64,000 nucleotides of DNA from contig RSEF01000003.1 of assembly GCA_003993805.1 (NCBI GenBank), forward strand, positions 105,983,829 through 106,047,828. Direction: 5' to 3'. Of the stretch, positions 1-13,081 are shown piece after piece. The notes under the pieces were generated by a model that saw only the letters and a program-made list of their open reading frames with translations, searched no databases and was not told the origin of the DNA. The translations under genes and the position numbers were made by a program. The stretch is from Himantopus leucocephalus (Eukaryota; Chordata; Aves; Charadriiformes; Recurvirostridae). How positions within the stretch are numbered: the first letter of the stretch is position 1; every line of letters begins with the position of its first letter.

Positions 1-2484
1 TTCTTCACATAAACTGATTTTGCATATCTCTTGTCGGGGAAAGCACATTAGAATCACCAGTAATTTTTGCCATTTAGAATTCTACAGTAATATGATGGCT
101 AAGACATAAATTGGACTCTGTAATCATTTCTTCCCACTTCTTTCTTAGATAAATATCACTTATGCTACTACTAGTTAATAATAAAGCAGAATTAAATTTT
201 AGATGCCCTCTGTTAGCAGGGATCTAATATCAGCTTCCCTGAGGCAAGTAACAAGCACTGTGTAAACCTGGCTGGCCATGCTAGGAAATGGTCCAAAGTT
301 TTATCCAGGTCTGGAACCAGCCCAGACCTCAACATTTCAAATATTTGCTTCCTCCCTGTGCAACTATTTCTCTCTCTCTGAAGAAGGGGATTTTCTCTAT
401 CAGGTTATGCTGTGTGAGCTCACCCATCAAAGGTTACTTAGTATTTCTGACAGAAGTGGCTGTGTGCTCCAGACTGTCCCAACGCTTTGGGGGATGACTC
501 AAAGGAGAGTGTCCAAGCAAGGAGGTCAGTACCATAGTGACAGGTACAGGAGAAGCAGCATGGCGGGTTGTTCGTGGAAATGTGTAAGATTGAACGTCTT
601 TGTCTTTTGCAAAGGAATAGAGAGGTGTGAAAAACTGGGCAGGTTATTGTTCAAGACACCTAAATTGAGGAGTCAGTGTGTAGCCATCTGTGTGTGCTTC
701 CAAATTTCATTACAGTCAACACAGACCCAGGCTGTGATTCAGGCCCTTAAACCTAAGTGTCTAGAGCCATTTGATGTGTCCTAGGACACCCCACAGTCCT
801 CCTACATTTTCTGTGTCATATCTATGAAGCTCTCATGCACATTTCAGGTACCCTAGAGTATCTCAAAAGGCTCTAGACACCTCGTCTGGTCACCTGAACT
901 GAGCTGCATATGCCTGCAGGCACTACGCATGGACACTGAAATGGAGGGCTCAGTCTTGAACTGTGCCTGCCTGGGATGTGTTGTGCTGCCCAGGGTACAG
1001 ATGAAAACCATAGTACTGAGTTGTTAAGTAACTGTCTTAATTCATAGAAATGATTGACACAAAATCTTGGGCAGAACCTGGAACTGATGCAAAGCTTTCC
1101 AAATCCCAGCCACTGTCCTATCCAGTAAGTGCACAAGGATAGCTACAAGGTGGTTAGAAATTCACAGCGTTCCTTGTCAGACACCAGAATGGTATACAAA
1201 AAGTGAAAGATTAGAAAGGCATGACTTGCGGGTCCTGATCCTGCAGATACAACCTTTTATGGCCACCTCATCTTCTTTCATGGATCTTTGAGTTTAATAA
1301 TGTCTTAACATGTAGCATATCATGGTGCAAACCCTAATTGTCTATTGTTTTCTGTAATTTAAAATAAATTCTGACCAGAGGAGATGACTGCAACTGGAGC
1401 GGCACACTTCTGTGCAGCTTAACAAATTCACTTATGTGTACTGCCCAAGCAACATCTTCCACAGCTTCATTTGAAGTTTTCTTTCTATTTAGGTTGTAAT
1501 CAACTGCTTTAACAGCCTGAAAAAATAACTTTTAGGCCACTGGTCCTAATCACACCTATGGTTAGGTTTGCAGTAGGTCATCACATGTGGATTGAAAAAG
1601 ATGTGAATAAACCTTTTTTTATCTACTGCACGATTGCAGGTTCCTTTCTAATCAGTCTTCATTGGGTTTTGTACATCAATTATTTAGTCAAGCCCTAAAC
1701 ATATGATTGTCAAAAGTATCCTTGATACCCTTTCATTATAACTTACATCACTTCATTTCCAAAAGACAAGAACCCATTGTGCCATATGTTTCTCTGCAGC
1801 TGTGAAGGTTATAGTTCCCATATCTAGAAATGGAAGAAAAATGTCACGTCTCCAGGTACGTCTTTCCACCTGGACAGTATTTTTCCATCAGAAATATTTT
1901 GAAGCCCTTTGTTCTGTCTAGTTTTTCTGACTCCGATAGTGAGATTCTCACCAACTCTTCTGTGGAGTATTCCTCAAAACTTTCCCTAGCCCAATGTCAT
2001 CCTACACAAACCAAGATTTTCCGTTGCTGCAATTTCTCAAGTGTTTGCCGTCATGTTATCTCCATTGTCCCTTAACCTTGATTCATCTGCTCTACCCTAC
2101 ATAATCACGGCTCAGTTTTCAGCCAATAATAATTTAGTTTCCTTTCTGTTACTCCCACATCTTCTAAATTCATTTTAATTACTACCCACATCCTAGTATC
2201 ACATCATTAGTAGCCACATCCTAGCACCGCATAGACACAAACAAACACTCATGGCTTGAGTTTCTGTACACTATGACCGTCATGTATCACCACAACAGAG
2301 TGGAAAACAGAACGTTTTTCATGAGGTTTGTTCTGGATGCACTTCTTGCAGTGAAGATAACAGCTAAGCTGCTGAAACAGTACAGCCTCATGGATGATAG
2401 CGGTACTGATACAGAGAGATCTCAGCCCCATCAGTGCTCCTGAACTGAGTCTGGCTCCAGGCTGGGGTGGGAAGTGGGTCATTT
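1..2484. other. Non-coding stretch, no gene recognised
   Basis: No coding region, RNA gene or identifiable transposon is seen. The longest open frame (278-784, plus) has a haphazard composition, no recognisable domain, and an overlapping frame open at the same place, so it is treated as chance. A weak set of three related units sits around 2154-2224: a 'ccacat' core recurs at about 28-31 bp spacing, and the last two copies share the 11-mer ccacatcctag (2186-2196 and 2214-2224). It looks like a degenerate short tandem array. Confidence 0.6.
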
Positions 2485-2680
2485 ATAGAATCATAGAATC
2501 ATAGAATTGTTGAGGTTGGAAGGGNNNNNNNNNNNNNNNNNNNNNNNNNNNNNNNNNNNNNNNNNNNNNNNNNNNNNNNNNNNNNNNNNNNNNNNNNNNN
2601 NNNNNNNNNNNNNNNNNNNNNNNNGGAAACAGTGTCAAAAGCTTTGCTAAAATCCAGGTAGATAACAGCCACAGTTTATG
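2485..2680 (-). mobile_element. CR1 LINE, 3' end plus reverse transcriptase piece, split by assembly gap
   Basis: The element is inserted on the minus strand. Its 3' terminus is marked by the avian CR1 octamer repeat, read here as three 'atagaatc'-type units from 2485, followed by the typical 'ttgaggttggaaggg'. The sequence then enters the N run. On the far side, 2625-2669 translated on the minus strand gives AVIYLDFSKAFDTVS, which is motif A of the CR1 ORF2 reverse transcriptase palm with its catalytic Asp. In a CR1 element this motif lies well upstream of the 3' end, so both sides are best read as one copy whose middle is hidden in the gap. Similarity fades at about 2680, where another CR1 begins. 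Two separate fragments remain possible. Confidence 0.85.
2525..2624. other. Assembly gap (100 N)
   Basis: Exactly 100 undetermined bases, a conventional placeholder for a gap of unknown size. The flanks are a CR1 3' untranslated region on the left and CR1 reverse transcriptase coding sequence on the right. The missing DNA is therefore probably CR1 ORF2 of roughly a kilobase or more, not 100 bp. Confidence 0.9.
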
Positions 2681-2690
2681 CCTCTTATGA

Positions 2691-3012
2691 AATCATAGAA
2701 TAGTTTGTGTTGCAAGGGAGCTTTAAAGGTCACCTAGTCCAACCCTCCTGCAATGAGCAGGGACATCTTCAACTAAACCAGGTTGCTCAGAGCCCTGTCC
2801 AACCTGACCTTGAATGTTTCCAAGGATGGGGCATCTACCACCTCTCTTCCAGTGTTTCACCACCCTTATTGTAAAAAATGTCTTCCTTCTATCTAGTCTA
2901 AATCTTCCCTCTTTTAATTTGAAACCATTACCCCTTGTCCTACAGCAACAGGCCCTGCTAAAAATTTGTCCCCATCTTTCCTGTAGGCACCCTTTAAGTA
3001 CTAAAAGGCTCC
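2691..3012 (-). mobile_element. CR1 LINE 3' fragment, 5' truncated
   Basis: Minus-strand CR1 beginning with 'aatcatagaatag' directly after the previous CR1. It contains diagnostic reverse-complement phrases: 'ggtcacctagtccaaccctcctgcaatgagcagggacatc', here interrupted by small changes, then 'ccaaggatggggcatctaccacctct' and 'ttaagtact'. Similarity to CR1 stops near 3012, giving the usual 5' truncation of a dead-on-arrival LINE. It belongs to a different subfamily from the copy at 13.1 kb, judging by the 'agcagggacatcttcaac' section. The plus-strand open frame at 2814-3077 is antisense to this element and is not a gene. Confidence 0.9.
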
Positions 3013-3703
3013 ATCCTCTTGCCCTATCGCTCTGTTCTCGAGAGGATTGCAGCGTTCCCTTTTTCCCAGGATACTAAGATGTTAAGTGTGGCCAATTCCA
3101 GGTCCTATACAAGGACCAATACTTGCACAGGGGCAAGTCCCAGCCCGTAGCATATACACAGAATGCAGAGAGGTTTTAATGTGGCCATAGTGCGGTGCAT
3201 CATCAGCAAGGGACTGGTGCTGAACTTCTTACAAAGCCCATGGAGCACAGGTTTTTCTTTCCATCCTGACCTCTTGTTGTCGCAACTTGTTCAGTAGAAC
3301 TGGCACAAAGCCACTACCTTCTTATTCTTTCAGCCCACAGAAAGATCTCAGAACACATCTCAAGGCCCATCCTAGTTGGATGTAAACTGGCAATCCACTG
3401 TAACAACCTCAACGGTTTGCTGCTAATCCTGCTAACCTGCAAATGCCCTTTTCTCTATTTTATTATTTCCTGTACTCAGCATGGTAGAGTTCCTTCCTTT
3501 TCCCATGAGGCCCTGATCTATTTCTCGTTGTTTCCCAGCTGACCCATTAGCCATTTGAGAATTCAATTAGTTGAAATTATTTTTATATTTATGCTGTAAT
3601 TTTGTAATTATCATTGCAAGTGACATACCATAAATAATGTGTTCTTTGAACTAATGAAGATGTCATTGCCTACATCCAGTAATCTTTGCCAATCGTTAGT
3701 TGT
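3013..3703. other. Non-coding stretch
   Basis: Unique-looking sequence right of the CR1 pair. No gene, RNA gene or repeat is recognised. Confidence 0.55.
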
Positions 3704-3806
3704 GACTACAGTAGGTGTTAAGTTGTATTGTCACTTCAGCCCAAAATGGCTAAAGCAAATTTTTCATACTATGATCTGTGACACCAGGCTAACACCTACT
3801 GGAGTC
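3704..3806. repeat. Imperfect inverted repeat (about 17-bp arms)
   Basis: The left arm at 3704-3720 ends in cagtaggtgtta, and the right arm at 3790-3806 begins with its exact reverse complement, taacacctactg. With one mismatch the pairing extends to about 17 bp. Weaker pairing continues inward around 'tgtcac' and 'gtgaca'. The whole block of about 100 bp behaves as an imperfect palindrome. This is the form expected of an old MITE or a decayed palindromic transposon, but no family is assigned. Confidence 0.55.
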
Positions 3807-6800
3807 AGTGGAAGTCTCTCTGTTCCCGTATGTGTGCAATGGTCCTGGCCCCGTAAAAAGTATAATTATAACTAAATTTAACACTACGGAGTGATAGCGG
3901 TGAATGGCCTTGCAAATGGAGGAGCAGTCTCATTTACTGCAGAAGAGAAAAAAGATGTCCCAGCTTCCTCACCTGCAAACCAGTTCAGGAAGCACCTTCA
4001 TGCTGACAAAGCTGTTAGAAAGGAAGGCACTTAACATTTGAGTTGTTTACTTTGCCAGTCTCCAGGGTGCAAGCATGAAGCTATTTTTCTTAATTATCAG
4101 CCCTCTAAAAAGCCATCCAAGTGCCCTTTATGACAGGAAATCAAAACAAGTCACAGGTGTTTAATGTAGCTTCACAGTAGACAGCTGACAGATAGGTAGG
4201 TGATACATATAAAGGTTTATATCTATCCACAGTCAATACAAATGATCAAAAATTAAAAGAAGAAAGCATAAGATTCCTTAAATATTGCCTACATTATGCA
4301 CATTTTTGTAGGACAATAGGCTCTTCTTATTGAAATGTTCTGGAAAAATATCTTTTTAAATTATTTTTTTCCCCTCCCAAGTGATCTCTCAAACTGCAAG
4401 ACTGATAGAGACTGGATTTACCGCATTTTCCTACAGTCCCCAGTGTAACTCTTCACAATGAAAGGAAATAGCTTTTCACGGCTCTGCAATCGGTAAGGAA
4501 TGATAACATAGGGAAAAGTGTTCTATATAGCCTGTAAACTTTTGAAGTGCACTTTGGTATGTACAAATTCTCTAGGTATGTACCAGAATTCCCTAGGTGG
4601 TGTTGAAAATTTTGCCTAAAATGAAGGCCTGTTCTGCATATATCCAGGTCTCCCTTTTCCCTCTACCATTCATCAGATACAGCTTTTCTCAAGCTAGATT
4701 CTTAAATCAGAATTCAGTTTCCTAGGAGCTATAGGAAACCCTGTTCATTTTGGACATCATTCTTAGTGACAGACTGCCTTTTTTTTCCGCTGTTCTTTTC
4801 ATTCATGTTTTGAAAACCTTCTTCTTTAGTGGAAAATATGTAATATCTTTCACAGAATTCTTTTCCCAGGTCTTCATCAGAAATAGGTAGGTTGACAGTC
4901 TCAGAGCTTACATTTCTGAAAAGGAAACCAAATTTAGACAGAACTCAGAACTGACCAGAACTTTTGTTTGCACTTTTTCCAATGCTTTAGGTTGTTCAGA
5001 AGTTCACAGGGCTGGAGGAGGAAGGAAGGGGACAGTGAGAGAAGCACAGTGTAATCCCATCTGCTTGTTGGATTCATGCTTACTGGTGCTACTGGGGCTG
5101 AATGCAGGGAGAGAGGCTGAAGATCTGTGCTATTCCTCTTAAATTAAATATGAGAAATTACATTGAAGGAACTTGGTACATTATTTCTTTTCTGCTTCCT
5201 GGTGTGCTCCCGCTTCCAGGGCTATACATAGGCTTGGGCAAGCATGGCTCACCAAGGCTGGCTTTTCTCTAATCAAATTTAGCTGGATGCTGGTTATATC
5301 ATCCGGAAAAGATTTCCATATTAGAGGGAGCCCTTCACATGGTGTGCGGCTGTCAGGACAGCTGTCATATCATATTTCTTCTGGGACCTGCCTTAAGGAA
5401 GGTGTCCTGGAAAGGAGGAGAACAGGAGCAAGACTTCCCTGCACACACAAATCCTGGCAGCCCTATTGCCCCTTGGAGCCACTTCCAGGCATAAGGAGCC
5501 CGAGGAGCTCTTAAACATCCCAAGTCCTCCCTGAGCCCCCCAGGAGTGGGCAGCACAAAGCCGATATACAGTGCCATCCTCACCACCCTGCCAGCTCCCC
5601 GTCTACGACCCTCACTAGCTGTGCAACATTTCCTTTTGGAAACTAATGGTTTGTTCATCTGGACTAGAAGGATACAAATATGAGGTCAGATATCCTCTGC
5701 TGCTACTGCAAAAAAAGAAAAAGTAATATTTTTTTAACGTTATAAAAGATGTTGACTTACTATATAAAGTGTTTGAGATATTCAGTGATTTGCGTGTGAT
5801 GAGTAGCTTCAGTCATTGAACACATGTTCGTTGTCACCACCGTTGCCCGTGGTGCTTTGATACTATCATGCCCCAGCCCCTGAATTTCCCTCTCCTGACA
5901 CTGGAAGTATGATTAAGTACACTAAAGCCTTCGACAAGGAACTGTGCTGGTGCACTCCCATTAGGTCAGGAGGCATACAGGGAAAAAATAGCTGTTCTAT
6001 TTCACTGGACATCGTCATCAAAAGATTTCCATCTGATAATCAAGTCTCTGAGTGTTTAGCATGACTCAGGCCCATATATTAATTGAAAATTGCAATTAAC
6101 CTCTGTTCCTGCTGTCTGACTTAAATCCTACATATTTTGCCTCTTTGTATTTTGATGTTTCAGAGGGGAAAAAAACTTGACTGTGTTAATTGTGATTGTC
6201 TTTTCAACTCTTCCCTAGTATTTCTCAATGAATCAACTGTATAAACATGTACAGTAATTTTGGCAGCATGAAATATTAAGGCCTGACTTTTGGCTTTGAC
6301 AAACATTTCTGTATTATTCAATTTGTTTGGTTAGGATCTATTTTAGTTTACTAGCTCAATTCCCAAATGGCTTTTGTGCAGCTCAGTTTTATAGTCTCAG
6401 TAGTGTCTTTCGTAAGTAAGCTGCCGAACTAATAAAAATGACCCAAATTAATAATACATTCCTCTATTTCAAAATGTCAACAATATGGAGTAGAAGCAGC
6501 TGCCAATAAATCTTTCCTAAACCTAAGTTAAAAAAAAAAAAAGCAGCATATCATAACAGCAGCCCAACATTTTACTGCAAATATATTCATGTTGGAAGCA
6601 GCCAGAGACCTGTGTGGGATAAGAACGAGGTTTGGTGAGTTCCAGGGCTGTTTGCTTTGCTGACATTTAATGTCCTATTTCGGCTTCTCTATGACCAATG
6701 ATTTCCACTTTTTTTTTTTTTTAGCAAGTCACATAAGGTTCCCATTTACTTACTCGCAAAATTCAGACGATCCACTTCGATGCTTCAAACAGAACTTGGG

Positions 6801-8195
6801 TGCAACTTTCAGTGTAATCTGGAAAATGAAATGCCACCTAGCCTCGGCTTCGGTATGTGCATCCCAGCGTGTACAAGCCGAGGAGCCAGAAGTCAGCTCT
6901 GGCCAGAAATTTGTTGTGATCTGGGAATAATGCAAGGAGTTGCTTATTTTTCTTAACCCCCAGACACTGCATGCTGACAGCCTAAGCTCCAGCCCAGAAA
7001 GAGCACAGCTGTTATTGGTGCTTTCATTCCTGGAAAGTGGACCTGGGGAGCAGATTTCAGCTCGCTCTGCTCTCTGCACCATCAGCCTAGTGCTCTGAAG
7101 CACTATGGTGCGGTGTCTCCTCCATCTCGTTAGGTTCTTCTGCTGTGATCTGTGCATAGGCACTTTACTTTAGAAGCAGGGAAGGTGTCTGCTGCCATAC
7201 GCATCCTGTGGGCAGGACGTTCAGCTGGAAGTGGAGAAGGGGATGTGGATTTCCTCCAGTTCAGGAAGAGGTAGAAACTGATCTCAGGTCTTCAACTTCC
7301 TGATGACGGTATGGGAAAGCAGACGTTATTGCTGGGCAAGGCTTTACAATGAGTGAGTTCTGCTCAGCTGCAGTCCTCACCTCTGAGAGGGTCCCAGGGA
7401 CTGGACTAACCTTGTGCACAGCCCTAAGGACATACCAAAGGTTGAGTAAGAGATCAGTCCCTCCTGCCTACTCAGAAGCTACTTCTACACTTCCCTGTGG
7501 CCGGGTGCCATGGTCTGGCCATCTAAACATGCTTATCCTTCAAAGCAGGATGGCTGCATCCAAACCAGCTTTTGGGAATGGTCCCAAATGCCAGGCATGG
7601 CTCCAGCAGTTTAACCACAAAGGCAGTCATGGTCCAGCATCTGCATCCAGGTCATGGTCCTTTTTTACCAGCCTGGCCACAGCCTGTGGGACTGACTGGC
7701 CTGCTCCCCTGATGCTTTGTAACTGCACCCTGAAATTTTCTAATATACAACTAAGCAGATTAAAAAAAAAAAAAGGGAAAAAAAAAAGGGTGACTAGCTG
7801 ACAGACAAGCCTGGTTTCACTAGCTCTGCAACTGCGAAAAGAAAAAGGGAGTGAGGGATGTGAGCTGGCAAGATATTATCTTTAATAAGCAATATGTCAC
7901 TTGTCATCACTGAGACCAAAGCTTCACGGCTTGAGGGTGCTGAGAGGATACAGCTTTTCTGTGTGGTTTGGCGGCTTCATGCTACTGGCACCAAATCACC
8001 CATGAGTGTTGGCACAGAGGACTTGAGAAAGGAAAAACTTTTACCCCCTGAAATTTGATTAGTCAGAATGAAATGAGAATAAAGAAGGTGAAGACAGAGG
8101 CCCAAGATCAAACTCAAGATCAACTTTTAGCAGTAAACCAATAAAAATTGAGAAAAACTTTGTCTTTAATGCAGCCTAGGGAAATATTTAAATTG
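3807..8195. other. Non-coding stretch with homopolymer runs
   Basis: No gene is recognised over this 4.4-kb stretch. It holds A-runs at about 6529-6542 and 7761-7774 and a T-run at about 6709-6722. Open frames at 5173-5514, 6750-7163 and 7349-7801 have no domain, family resemblance or credible gene structure. Confidence 0.55.
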
Positions 8196-8270
8196 TAGAA
8201 TACAATAGAATAGACTATTTCAGTTGGAAGGGACCTACAAGTATCACCTAGTCCAACTGCCAAATTACTT
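8196..8270 (-). mobile_element. CR1 LINE 3'-terminal fragment
   Basis: Short minus-strand CR1 end. The sequence 'tagaatacaatagaatagac' is followed by 'tttcagttggaagggacctacaa' and 'cacctagtccaactgcc', which match the 3' untranslated region of an avian CR1 subfamily. It is truncated after about 75 bp at an A-run. Confidence 0.8.
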
Positions 8271-8668
8271 CTTAACATTAAAAAAAAAAATATTCCTTTA
8301 GGTGAGCTCCTGCAGTGCCAGGGAACCTCATCTTCCAGCCACCGAGATGAACATTACTTCAAAAAAGTGATGCCCTGGAGAAAGGGAATGTGCCAGAGTA
8401 GGGATGGACACAAAGGGGGGTTCAGGGTCTCTGCCTGAGAGTCCTTTCAGGACTGAACTCACATATTAAAAAGTGGCACAATTAAACTTGAACAGATCAT
8501 TGATTTGATAATGACAAAGTGCCAAGTCTGTATTAAATGCCCCCAACTCCCATCATTTAGCAACAAATCAAAAGGAAACTATGAGGACTATGAGGACAGA
8601 TGGTAAAATTACTCGTAATACAATTGGCACAATGAAGAACATTTAATAATACATGTTGAAATAATACC

Positions 8669-8696
8669 TAATAATAATAATAATAATAATAATAAT
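8669..8696 (+). repeat. (TAA)n microsatellite
   Basis: An uninterrupted run of about nine TAA units, 28 bp long. It is a simple repeat likely to vary in length between individuals. Confidence 0.95.
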
Positions 8697-11600
8697 GAAT
8701 CAAATGGGACGGGCTGTACTATACCAACACATTGCATTTTCTGGTCTTTAGGAACCACTGTGAACTGCTTGCCAACAACAGCCGAGGGCAGGCACCTCTA
8801 ATCCACAGCACACAAACTCTTGACTGCTTCTAAGAGGTAGGAAAGTTAGAGTGCCTTCCTCAACGTCATAATAGAGAGGTTGTCAGTGCCAGGGAAGTGG
8901 GTATTTGGATGAAACTCCTTTTGCGAGCCCTGTCCTGCTTGTCCTGAAGTAACCAGGAGTTGCACTTAGTGTTTCCAAAGTGTTGATGCTTTGTGGGGTG
9001 AGGGGGGGAAATCACCCTTATTGCAGATTATGGACGACAGGTTTGAGCCATCTATAGTCCAAGTACCATATAAAAATCTACTTACTGAACAGGGGATTTA
9101 ATCTGGTGGGTTTTGACTAGCCTGTTGTGCCCTGTCACTTGAATTCACACAGTGCAGTGAAAGAAGTAAGGAGGAACTTTTGGGCTGCTTGTCCCACTTT
9201 TGCTGACGGTGAAAGAGCAGAACTAGACCTAATGGTCAATTTTTATTTTACTGTATGGATCAATACAACTTTATCTTCATGTTATATACAAAAAGCATGA
9301 ACCAAACTTGTTACTTGAACTAGGAAAACACTTGCGTTTGGGTGGCCTTCTAGATGAGAATTTTTTACTTTCTGTGTTTTGTAAACGTAAAAAATACAAA
9401 ATGCAGAAATGGTCAAGTGGAAGTAATCAGTTTTACATCTCAATACACTTTCTGTAACTCTAACGAAAAAGCAGCATTATTGATCTAACGGTTAATGAAA
9501 TGAATATTTCTCATGCTTCCTTTCTTGTTATGAATAATTTTTCAGTTGAAATCCCCAATATAAAGAGTATGGATTTAGACTGTTGAACAGCAGCAGCTCT
9601 TCTCTTTGGTACCACTCATTCCTTCGCAACAGGCAGCTCCAGAGCGGCGCAGCAGCACCAGCAGCAGTGAGACTGCACCCTTCCCAGGCTGGTGCAAAGG
9701 CAGGCGGAGTCAGGCCCCCTCTCTCTAGTCTTAACAAGATTAGCAATAGATCTAACAAAATGATTAATATTCCAGTGCAGTGAGAATGGCTGCTGGTTGC
9801 AGGAAGATTCTTCTCTAAGCAGTTTGCAGCTTGCCAGAATCCCACAGGCAAGATTTTCAACTTTCTATTGAAATAAAGAAATCAAATTTTAGTTTCAGGA
9901 GATAATAAGAAATTTCAAAGTTATCAGATAATTAATTTTGCATAGCTAGTTGCATGATCAGAACGGTGAAAGCAGATATTGGCTACTGGGGTGAACAAAA
10001 CTGGAGTTTCTCCCACTTCATGTTTGCAGTCGCCAGAGTGCGCAATACCAGGAGCAGCAGAATAACAGGGTGAGCAGGGGAGAGAAGATGAGAAAGCTCT
10101 CATCATGTTAAAGGAGAGGAGAGCGATCACTTCGTTCATAGAGTTCTCTTTTGCTTTTAAACTCTTAAAAGAAAGTGCTACAGATCAATGGGTTTCCTCA
10201 TTAACAAACTTTAGCACCAGGTTGTGAATACCAAAAGCAGCTTTGACTTGCACAGAGGAGAGCTGTACAGATGACAACTGAGCTAACATCACTTGCAGTG
10301 CAGGATCAAGCTGGACTGAAGGTTTACATGTCAGCAAATGAGGGCTGCACATGGAACTGGTTCTTGCAAACCTGCCTCTTCTGGGGACTGCAAATTTCCT
10401 TTCTCTCCTGCCCAAAGCTTTGCAAATTCACCCTGCTAACCTTCATTGTCTGGCCTCAGTTTTTGAGGATGCTTCCCGTTCTGCTCATGTTTTCTGGTGG
10501 GAAGAGGGCAAACGAACAGATCTTTTTGAAGCAGACCCACTTGTTCCAGTTTCTCATTTTTAAATTTGAAAAAGCTTTGTGCCATGCTTACGAATAATCA
10601 TCCTGTGAATTATTTTATGAAACGCAAATAAATTGTCTCAAGTCAGTATATTTTTTTCTGCATGTGCTCTGCAATTCACAACACAAAATCAGTTTTATTT
10701 TGTGACAGTATGATGATATAGCTCACAAACCCCCAAATTTCCAAATAATAAAACTATTAGTTTCCAAACCCAAGATTTTTAGCAGATGCAAAAATGACAC
10801 AATTGTATTGAAATTCAACAGCAGAGACATTTTACTTGCATCTGCAAAATGTCTGCACATATAATACCCGTGCAAGCAAAAGGGCAGTTCTCTTTCCACT
10901 CGCATCCTCAAAGCTCCCTTCTGCGCACAGGAGCTGAGTTTACAGCAGTGAACAGAGCTGCTTGACATCAGGTTTCAGCTAAGTAAAGACCTCTAGGTCT
11001 TTACCAGTGAATCTCTCTGGGCCTTAGTTTCTAATTATTTTCTGTTCTGTCAATTTAAATTGTAAGCTTCTTGGTACAAGAAGAATCTCTGACTTATCAA
11101 ATAATTAAAGTTGTATAACCAGTCACATGTCTGAGAAAGGTGAAAGCAAAACTTTGCCCAGGGTATGAATGAAAATGAATTTTGCATTCTGTTTCCTGAC
11201 AATCTTTCCTTGTCAATTTGAAACTGCAATTATTTTGGTCAAGGCAGTTCTCCAGCTACAGTTTACAGAGAAAGGCAATAACCAGGCTGGGTAGACCCTG
11301 CGGCTCCTGCATCGGGATGGCTGGGAGCTACCGCCTCTCCTCCCACTTCTGCATGGGAGGCAGCACAAATCCCAGGGCCGATCACTTATTTGTGTTTCGC
11401 ATCCAGGGGTTGCGACAGGCATCAGCTATGTCTTTCAGAGGAATGGAGACATGTGGAAACAGCCTCCGGTTCAAACAGAGCACCCCGTCCCAGCACACCG
11501 CTCTTTCAGAAGGTATCACAAGTGCCTGTCTCAGCTCTCTGTCCCCTGGAGACCCGCCTGTTATCACTGCGAGTCTCTGCAGCCTCCAACCGCCCCCACA

Positions 11601-13081
11601 GCTGATACAGTTAAATAAAGACTCAAAGTCACATGCCTCCTGCCCATGCAAGTACATTTAACAAAATAGCAGCAGAAACCTAGCTTGACTCCTAGGTGAT
11701 TGATTTTTTTTCAAGACTAGCATTTTGAGTGTATTTGATTATGAAAATCAGGTAATGAAGAGAAATGCTTTTCTTCTGTCACAAGCCTGCTTTGAAGAGT
11801 GATGATTTTTCATTTCCTAACTTTATTTATTCAGCTAATCTACTTGACCTCATGCAGACCTTCTGGTTTCAGGTCTGAATGGTAAGGAGGAGCGGTTCTG
11901 AATGTGTGCAAGACAGCCAGAGAGACAATTAAGAAACTGAAGCCCAAAACACATTGTTTCATAAGCAAAAAGTAAACCCTGTATTTATTACAACCATTGT
12001 TACAAAGGTCGACTCTCTTCTCTGGATTTGTATTGTGGGAATCCAAAAATGAAATTATTAGCCTAACATACAAAAGTAAATTATTCAAAACTGTCTTTCT
12101 GGATTATATGAATTTTTTTATGTGAATAAGGTTCTGTGTCTCCCCTATGATCAGCAGGCAGGAGCATATCACGTTCAGGTAACAGGCTTAGAGAAAGATG
12201 CTCAGAAGACTTTATTCACTCCATACAGGCTGAGTGCCCAGCACTCCGTGCCAGCCTCAGGTCTGATCCTGTAGTCTGATACACTTTTTTACTTGAGCAA
12301 CAACATCTTCCCTCATACAGGAGACCCAACGTGGACCTAAGGAGCAAGTTGCATCTTTACCCCCTCTTGTGCCCACTGTCGAAGAGCAGCAGGAAGGGCA
12401 CTGGCCTTGCAAGGTTTTGGCCAACCCCAGGTGGTCCTTCCTTCCTTAGCAGCTTTTATGTTTTCTTGTTCTTCCTTTCTCTGCCCAGTTTTGTGTCAAT
12501 GTTTTTTTTCCCTTGTCAGAAGTGAGAGAAAACTGCATCTCCTGAGCGGATCTGGGTACCCAGCAGCAGATGGTGGCACCTGGAGGACAAACAGCAAGTT
12601 GATTTGGGGCTTGGGTTCCAGGGTTGGTCTCATTGGCTGAAATAGCAGGTACACTTTTTTCCTCCGCTATTGGCAGAGCATCCTCAGCTGTCCCTCTGGT
12701 TTAATCTTCATCCTGACTGTCTGTGGTGCGGAAAAGAGCTGTCCTTCCTTCTCTCCTAAAAAACCCAACAGGATTATCACTTAACAGAGTTGTTTTCTGT
12801 GAGAGGAACTGTAACAGAATCTGAGAGATACAACCCTGAATGAGTGCTGGTGGTACTACCTGATTGAAGAAGGGGGTCTCTCTTGTTGACTTTCAAATGA
12901 GTAATTGGCAAAAGGGAATATTAACACTCAGGCAGAGGACTGGGCAAATATATAATTTTGGGGATTTACACCAAGATACAAGGACATTCCCTCCACTCAC
13001 ATGGCAAACGGGCACCCTGGAGATCACACAGCTCAGTGCAGCAGGGAGGGACAGCTTCATCTCTTAGTGCTCATGCTTTAT
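8697..13081. other. Non-coding stretch
   Basis: No gene is recognised. The segment near 9590-9720 is somewhat richer in GC and CAG triplets. A short palindrome occurs at 10983-11004 (10-bp arms gtaaagacct / aggtctttac around a 2-bp centre). Open frames around 10271-10597 and 11218-11661 overlap others in different frames and show no domain. Confidence 0.55.

Noticed and set aside
278..784. 168-residue open frame
   Set aside because: No domain or family resemblance, an overlapping frame is also open, and no splice or promoter context is seen.
2814..3077. 87-residue plus-strand frame
   Set aside because: It is antisense to a CR1 LINE fragment.
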